The notes beneath the pieces are model-generated. The model was given only the letters and a program-made list of their open reading frames with translations, had not been told where the DNA came from and made no database searches. Shown here piece by piece: positions 61,444-64,000 of a stretch of DNA of 64,000 nucleotides. The DNA is from Deinococcus terrestris (lineage in GTDB: Bacteria; Deinococcota; Deinococci; Deinococcales; Deinococcaceae), in assembly GCF_009377345.1 (NCBI RefSeq), contig NZ_WBSL01000002.1, positions 248,001 through 312,000 on the forward strand. Reading direction: 5' to 3'. Position 1 is the stretch's first letter; the number at the start of each line of letters is the position of its first letter. Both the position numbers and the translations under genes were made by a program.

Positions 61444-62303
61444 TACAAGTGCGTCCGCACCTCCCACAGCTCCGGGAACAGCACGACATCCAGCGCCCGG
61501 CGCAGATACCCCGCCCCGCTGGTGCCCCCACTGCCCCGCTTGAAGCCGATGGTACGCTCGACCGTCGTGAGGTGGTTGAAGCGCCAGGCCCGGAAGTTGT
61601 CCTCCACGTCGAGCAGTTTCTCGGCCAGCTCGTACAGGTCCCAGTACCGCTCGGGGTCGCGGTAGACGGTCAGCCACGCGTCCAGCACAGCGGGGTGGGC
61701 CTCGTGCGGGCGGGTGAGGTCGCGCTCCAGCACCTCGGCGGGGAGGGGAAGGCCACGGGCGGCCAACAGACGCAGGGTCAGGTCGTACACGCTGGGGGCG
61801 TGCAGCGCTGCCTCCAGCGGGCCGTGCAGGTCGGGGCGGTGGGCATGGGGCTTGAGCAGCGTGGGGTTGCGGTTGCCCAGCAGCACCTCCACCATCCGGT
61901 AGCCCGCTGACTGAAAGCCCGACGCCTCCCCGAAGGCCCCGCGAAACTGAAGGTAGTCCGCTGGGGTCATCGTCTTGAGCACCTCCCACGCCGCCGTGAG
62001 TTGTTCCTGCGCCCGCACCACCCGCGTGAGGCCCTTGAGGGGCGCGTCGGTGATCCCCGCCGCGAGCTGGTCCATCGCCGCCCGCAATTCACGCACCACC
62101 AGAGAGAGCCACAGCTCCGAGACGTGATGCACGGTAATGAACAGGTGCTCGTCGTGCGCCCCCGTGACCGGCTGGTGCGCCGACAGCAGCGTGTCGAGGT
62201 GCAGGTAGTCGCCGTAGCTCAGGCGGCGGGTGAAGTCCAGCCGGGCCTGCTCGGGCGCGTCCCGGTCCGGGGTGGGCCGGTCAGGGGTAGGGGAGGAGGT
62301 CAT
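61443..62303 (-). CDS. kynA: Tryptophan 2,3-dioxygenase
   Basis: The heme enzyme opens the indole ring of tryptophan to N-formylkynurenine, the first step of the kynurenine pathway. The 286-aa protein shows LSYGDYLHLDTLLSA, DEHLFITVHHVSELWLSL (active-site His region), FRGAFGEASGFQSAGYR, VEDNFRAWRFNHLTTVERTI with the proximal heme His, and GSGGTSGAGYL. No other kynurenine gene is in the window. TAAGCT lies 6 nt before the ATG, so a leaderless start is likely. Confidence 0.94.
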   Translation of the reverse strand: MTSSPTPDRPTPDRDAPEQARLDFTRRLSYGDYLHLDTLLSAHQPVTGAHDEHLFITVHHVSELWLSLVVRELRAAMDQLAAGITDAPLKGLTRVVRAQEQLTAAWEVLKTMTPADYLQFRGAFGEASGFQSAGYRMVEVLLGNRNPTLLKPHAHRPDLHGPLEAALHAPSVYDLTLRLLAARGLPLPAEVLERDLTRPHEAHPAVLDAWLTVYRDPERYWDLYELAEKLLDVEDNFRAWRFNHLTTVERTIGFKRGSGGTSGAGYLRRALDVVLFPELWEVRTHL

Positions 62304-62309
62304 GGCCGC

Positions 62310-62315
62310 AGCTTA
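62310..62315 (-). promoter_or_regulatory. TAnnnT -10 box for kynA (leaderless type)
   Basis: On the minus strand TAAGCT is followed by GCGGCC and ATG. Confidence 0.5.
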
Positions 62316-62355
62316 AGGCAAGTTGTCTAGAGAATAGGGGCGTTGGGCCTCCGCT

Positions 62356-64000
62356 CTAGCCTGCCGTCACTGCCTCTGGCTTCCGCCCCGCCGCCACTGC
62401 CGCCTCCTGCGCGATAAAGCGGGCCGTGCGCCGGGCCAGCGCCATCACGCTGACCATCGGGTTGGCGCCCGAGGAGGTCGGAAAGGCGCTGGTGTCCCCG
62501 ATCCACACGCCGGGGGTGCCGTGCAGCTCGCCGCGTGGGTCGGCCACGCTGGTCTGCGGGTCCTGACCCATCCGGGCGCTGCCCATCTGGTGGGCACTGA
62601 AGACCGCGTGCCCGCCGCGCCCGATGGGAAGTCGGCGCAGCCCGGCGATCCAGGCTTCGAGGTCCTGCCCACGTGTCCAGGGCCGCACCCCGTCGGCCAG
62701 CGCGAAGATCTGCTCAGCCCCGGCTGCCGCCAGAATCCGGGCGACCGTGCCCTGGCCGTGCCAGTAGTTCTCCACGTCGAGGGGATCGGTCACCGCGTAG
62801 GTCACGCGGGGCTGGCCGCGTTCGTCCAGGGTGACCTCGCCGCTGCCCCGGTCGCGGGTGAGGTGAATCAGGGTCACGCTGCGGGCGTGGTCGGCCATCA
62901 GGGTCTTGTGGGCCGTCCCGCCCTGCCACACCGCCGCCGACGCGAACAGGCCGGTGGTGTACTGGCTGGTCTCGATCAGGTAGCCGAAGCCCCCGCTGCG
63001 ACCCGCGAACTCGTCCACGATGGCGGCCTGGGTCGCGCCCCACCAGGTGTCCTGCTCGCCCGCAAAGGTGCCCGTCAGTGCTCCGCAGGGGTGGAGGTGC
63101 AGGTGCTTCCCGGCCGCTGGTCCACCTAACCCCGAGCGCAGCAGCAAGGCAGGCGTTTCCAGCGAGCCTCCCGCCACGACGACCTGCGGCGCCCGCACGG
63201 TGACCTGCCGGGGGCCACTTGCGGTCTGGACGGTCACTGCAACCCCGCACGCCCGCCCCCCCTCGGTCAGGATGCGGTCGGCGGTCGCGCCCTCCACGAG
63301 GCGGGCACCCCGCGCCGCCGCGTCCTTGAGGTAGGTCTTGAGGGTGCTCTGCTTGGCGCCCGTCGCGTCCCCGAAGCCGATGTGCCCGGCGTGCTGGGGA
63401 TCGTGCCGGGCGAGGTCCACGTTGCGGTACGCCCGGCGGTAGCGGTAGCCCAGCCGCAGCGCTCCCTCCAGCATTCGTTGGTGGGTGCCGTTGTACTCGC
63501 TGGCCTGATCGGTCGCGCCGATACGCTCCATCACCGCGTTGGTATCGGCGTCGAACTCGGGGCCGTCCACCCCTTCCAGCCCGGCGAGCGCCCACTCGCG
63601 CCGGACCTCGGGCGGGGTGCGGACGCAGTTCATCCAGTTGACGGTCGTGCCGCCGCCCAGGGTGCGCCCCGCGATCAGCGAGACGTTGCCGTCGGCAGTC
63701 GGCGTGAAACCTCCGCGCCAGTAGAGGTTCTGGTAGGCCCACAGCTCCGAGCGGCCCAGTTCGGCGTCGGCGTGCTGCCGCCCCGCCTCCAGCACCAGAA
63801 CCCGCAGGCCCGCCGCCGACAGTTCACCCGCGATCACCCCGCCGCCCGCCCCGGAGCCGACGACCACCACGTCGGCCTCCAGCGTCTCGCCGTCCTGCGG
63901 GGTCAGGGTGGGCAAGTCGCGCTCGGTGGCCGCCCCCGTGAAGGTCGGCCCCGCGTAGCCGAACTGCCGCCAGAAGGGATTGGGACGACCCTCCTCGCCG
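62356..64000 (-). CDS. GMC-type oxidoreductase, N-terminus beyond the window
   Basis: The gene runs off the right edge: the frame stays open to 64000, where it encodes GEEGRPNPFWRQFGYAGPTF upstream of the FAD domain. The visible 547 residues contain the FAD motif VVVGSGAGGGVIAGELS, GGTTVNWMNCVRTP, and the C-terminal GMC domain with SAHQMGSARMGQDP and GDTSAFPTSSGANPMVSVMAL. The N-terminal extension before the FAD motif and the overall pattern fit long-chain alcohol oxidase or choline/cholesterol-oxidase-like GMC proteins. The substrate is unknown. Confidence 0.9.
   Translation of the reverse strand, partial: GEEGRPNPFWRQFGYAGPTFTGAATERDLPTLTPQDGETLEADVVVVGSGAGGGVIAGELSAAGLRVLVLEAGRQHADAELGRSELWAYQNLYWRGGFTPTADGNVSLIAGRTLGGGTTVNWMNCVRTPPEVRREWALAGLEGVDGPEFDADTNAVMERIGATDQASEYNGTHQRMLEGALRLGYRYRRAYRNVDLARHDPQHAGHIGFGDATGAKQSTLKTYLKDAAARGARLVEGATADRILTEGGRACGVAVTVQTASGPRQVTVRAPQVVVAGGSLETPALLLRSGLGGPAAGKHLHLHPCGALTGTFAGEQDTWWGATQAAIVDEFAGRSGGFGYLIETSQYTTGLFASAAVWQGGTAHKTLMADHARSVTLIHLTRDRGSGEVTLDERGQPRVTYAVTDPLDVENYWHGQGTVARILAAAGAEQIFALADGVRPWTRGQDLEAWIAGLRRLPIGRGGHAVFSAHQMGSARMGQDPQTSVADPRGELHGTPGVWIGDTSAFPTSSGANPMVSVMALARRTARFIAQEAAVAAGRKPEAVTAG

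Overview
The window looks like a piece of a Deinococcus (Deinococcota) genome, most likely a chromid or megaplasmid, or a chromosome carrying an integrated replicon. The grounds are very high GC; an HU protein with a Lys/Ala/Gly-rich N-terminal extension; many genes whose only upstream signal is a TAnnnT box 5-8 nt before the start codon (the leaderless-mRNA signature known from this genus); and an iteron-type origin with rep-parA-parB between metabolic genes. No rRNA, tRNA or CRISPR array was recognised.

Layout. 0.3-5.5 kb: branched-chain amino-acid synthesis (ilvD, leuC-leuD-leuB), with a 22-codon leader peptide holding three consecutive CTT leucine codons and a terminator hairpin before leuC, which reads as a leu attenuator. 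5.9-12.2 kb: glutamate synthase (gltB-gltD, minus strand). 12.4-13.8 kb: decayed IS6 and IS3 transposases and a frameshifted SIR2-like remnant. 14-15.7 kb: a primary-type sigma factor and a MarR regulator. 16-17.6 kb: a microbial rhodopsin translationally coupled to an unknown protein. 17.9-20.8 kb: DEAD-box helicase and an Arc-like/SPFH pair. 21-24.5 kb: a branched-chain amino-acid ABC transporter with fused permease-ATPase. 24.5-32.2 kb: pyrophosphatase, a FUSC pseudogene, a sugar cluster (MFS porter, SMP-30 lactonase, divergent G6PDH-like protein, flavoprotein) and an HAD-like/metallo-beta-lactamase pair.

32.2-36 kb: parB, parA, rep and eight 22-bp iterons. 36-41.2 kb: molybdate modA-modB without modC, a CsoR-like repressor with its operator, an aldehyde dehydrogenase, HU and a cyclodeaminase-like protein. 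41.2-47.3 kb: an alpha-2-macroglobulin-like protein and a C39-like peptidase. 47.5-57.2 kb: a long run of plus-strand genes, most overlapping by 4 nt, for acyl-CoA-type metabolism: SDRs, MaoC, thioesterase, an ACAD10/11-type acyl-CoA dehydrogenase, an APH-fold kinase, a histidine phosphatase and an esterase, with a macrodomain gene and an abrB-doc toxin-antitoxin pair embedded. 57.5-64 kb: a diguanylate cyclase, a glycosyltransferase plus UDP-galactopyranose mutase pair, tryptophan 2,3-dioxygenase and the C-terminal part of a GMC oxidoreductase that runs off the right edge.

The least ordinary parts are the leu attenuator with an apparently leaderless leader peptide, the rhodopsin operon (D-T-A helix C motif), the split ACAD10/11-like kinase/dehydrogenase module, and a 16-bp palindrome that recurs between genes.
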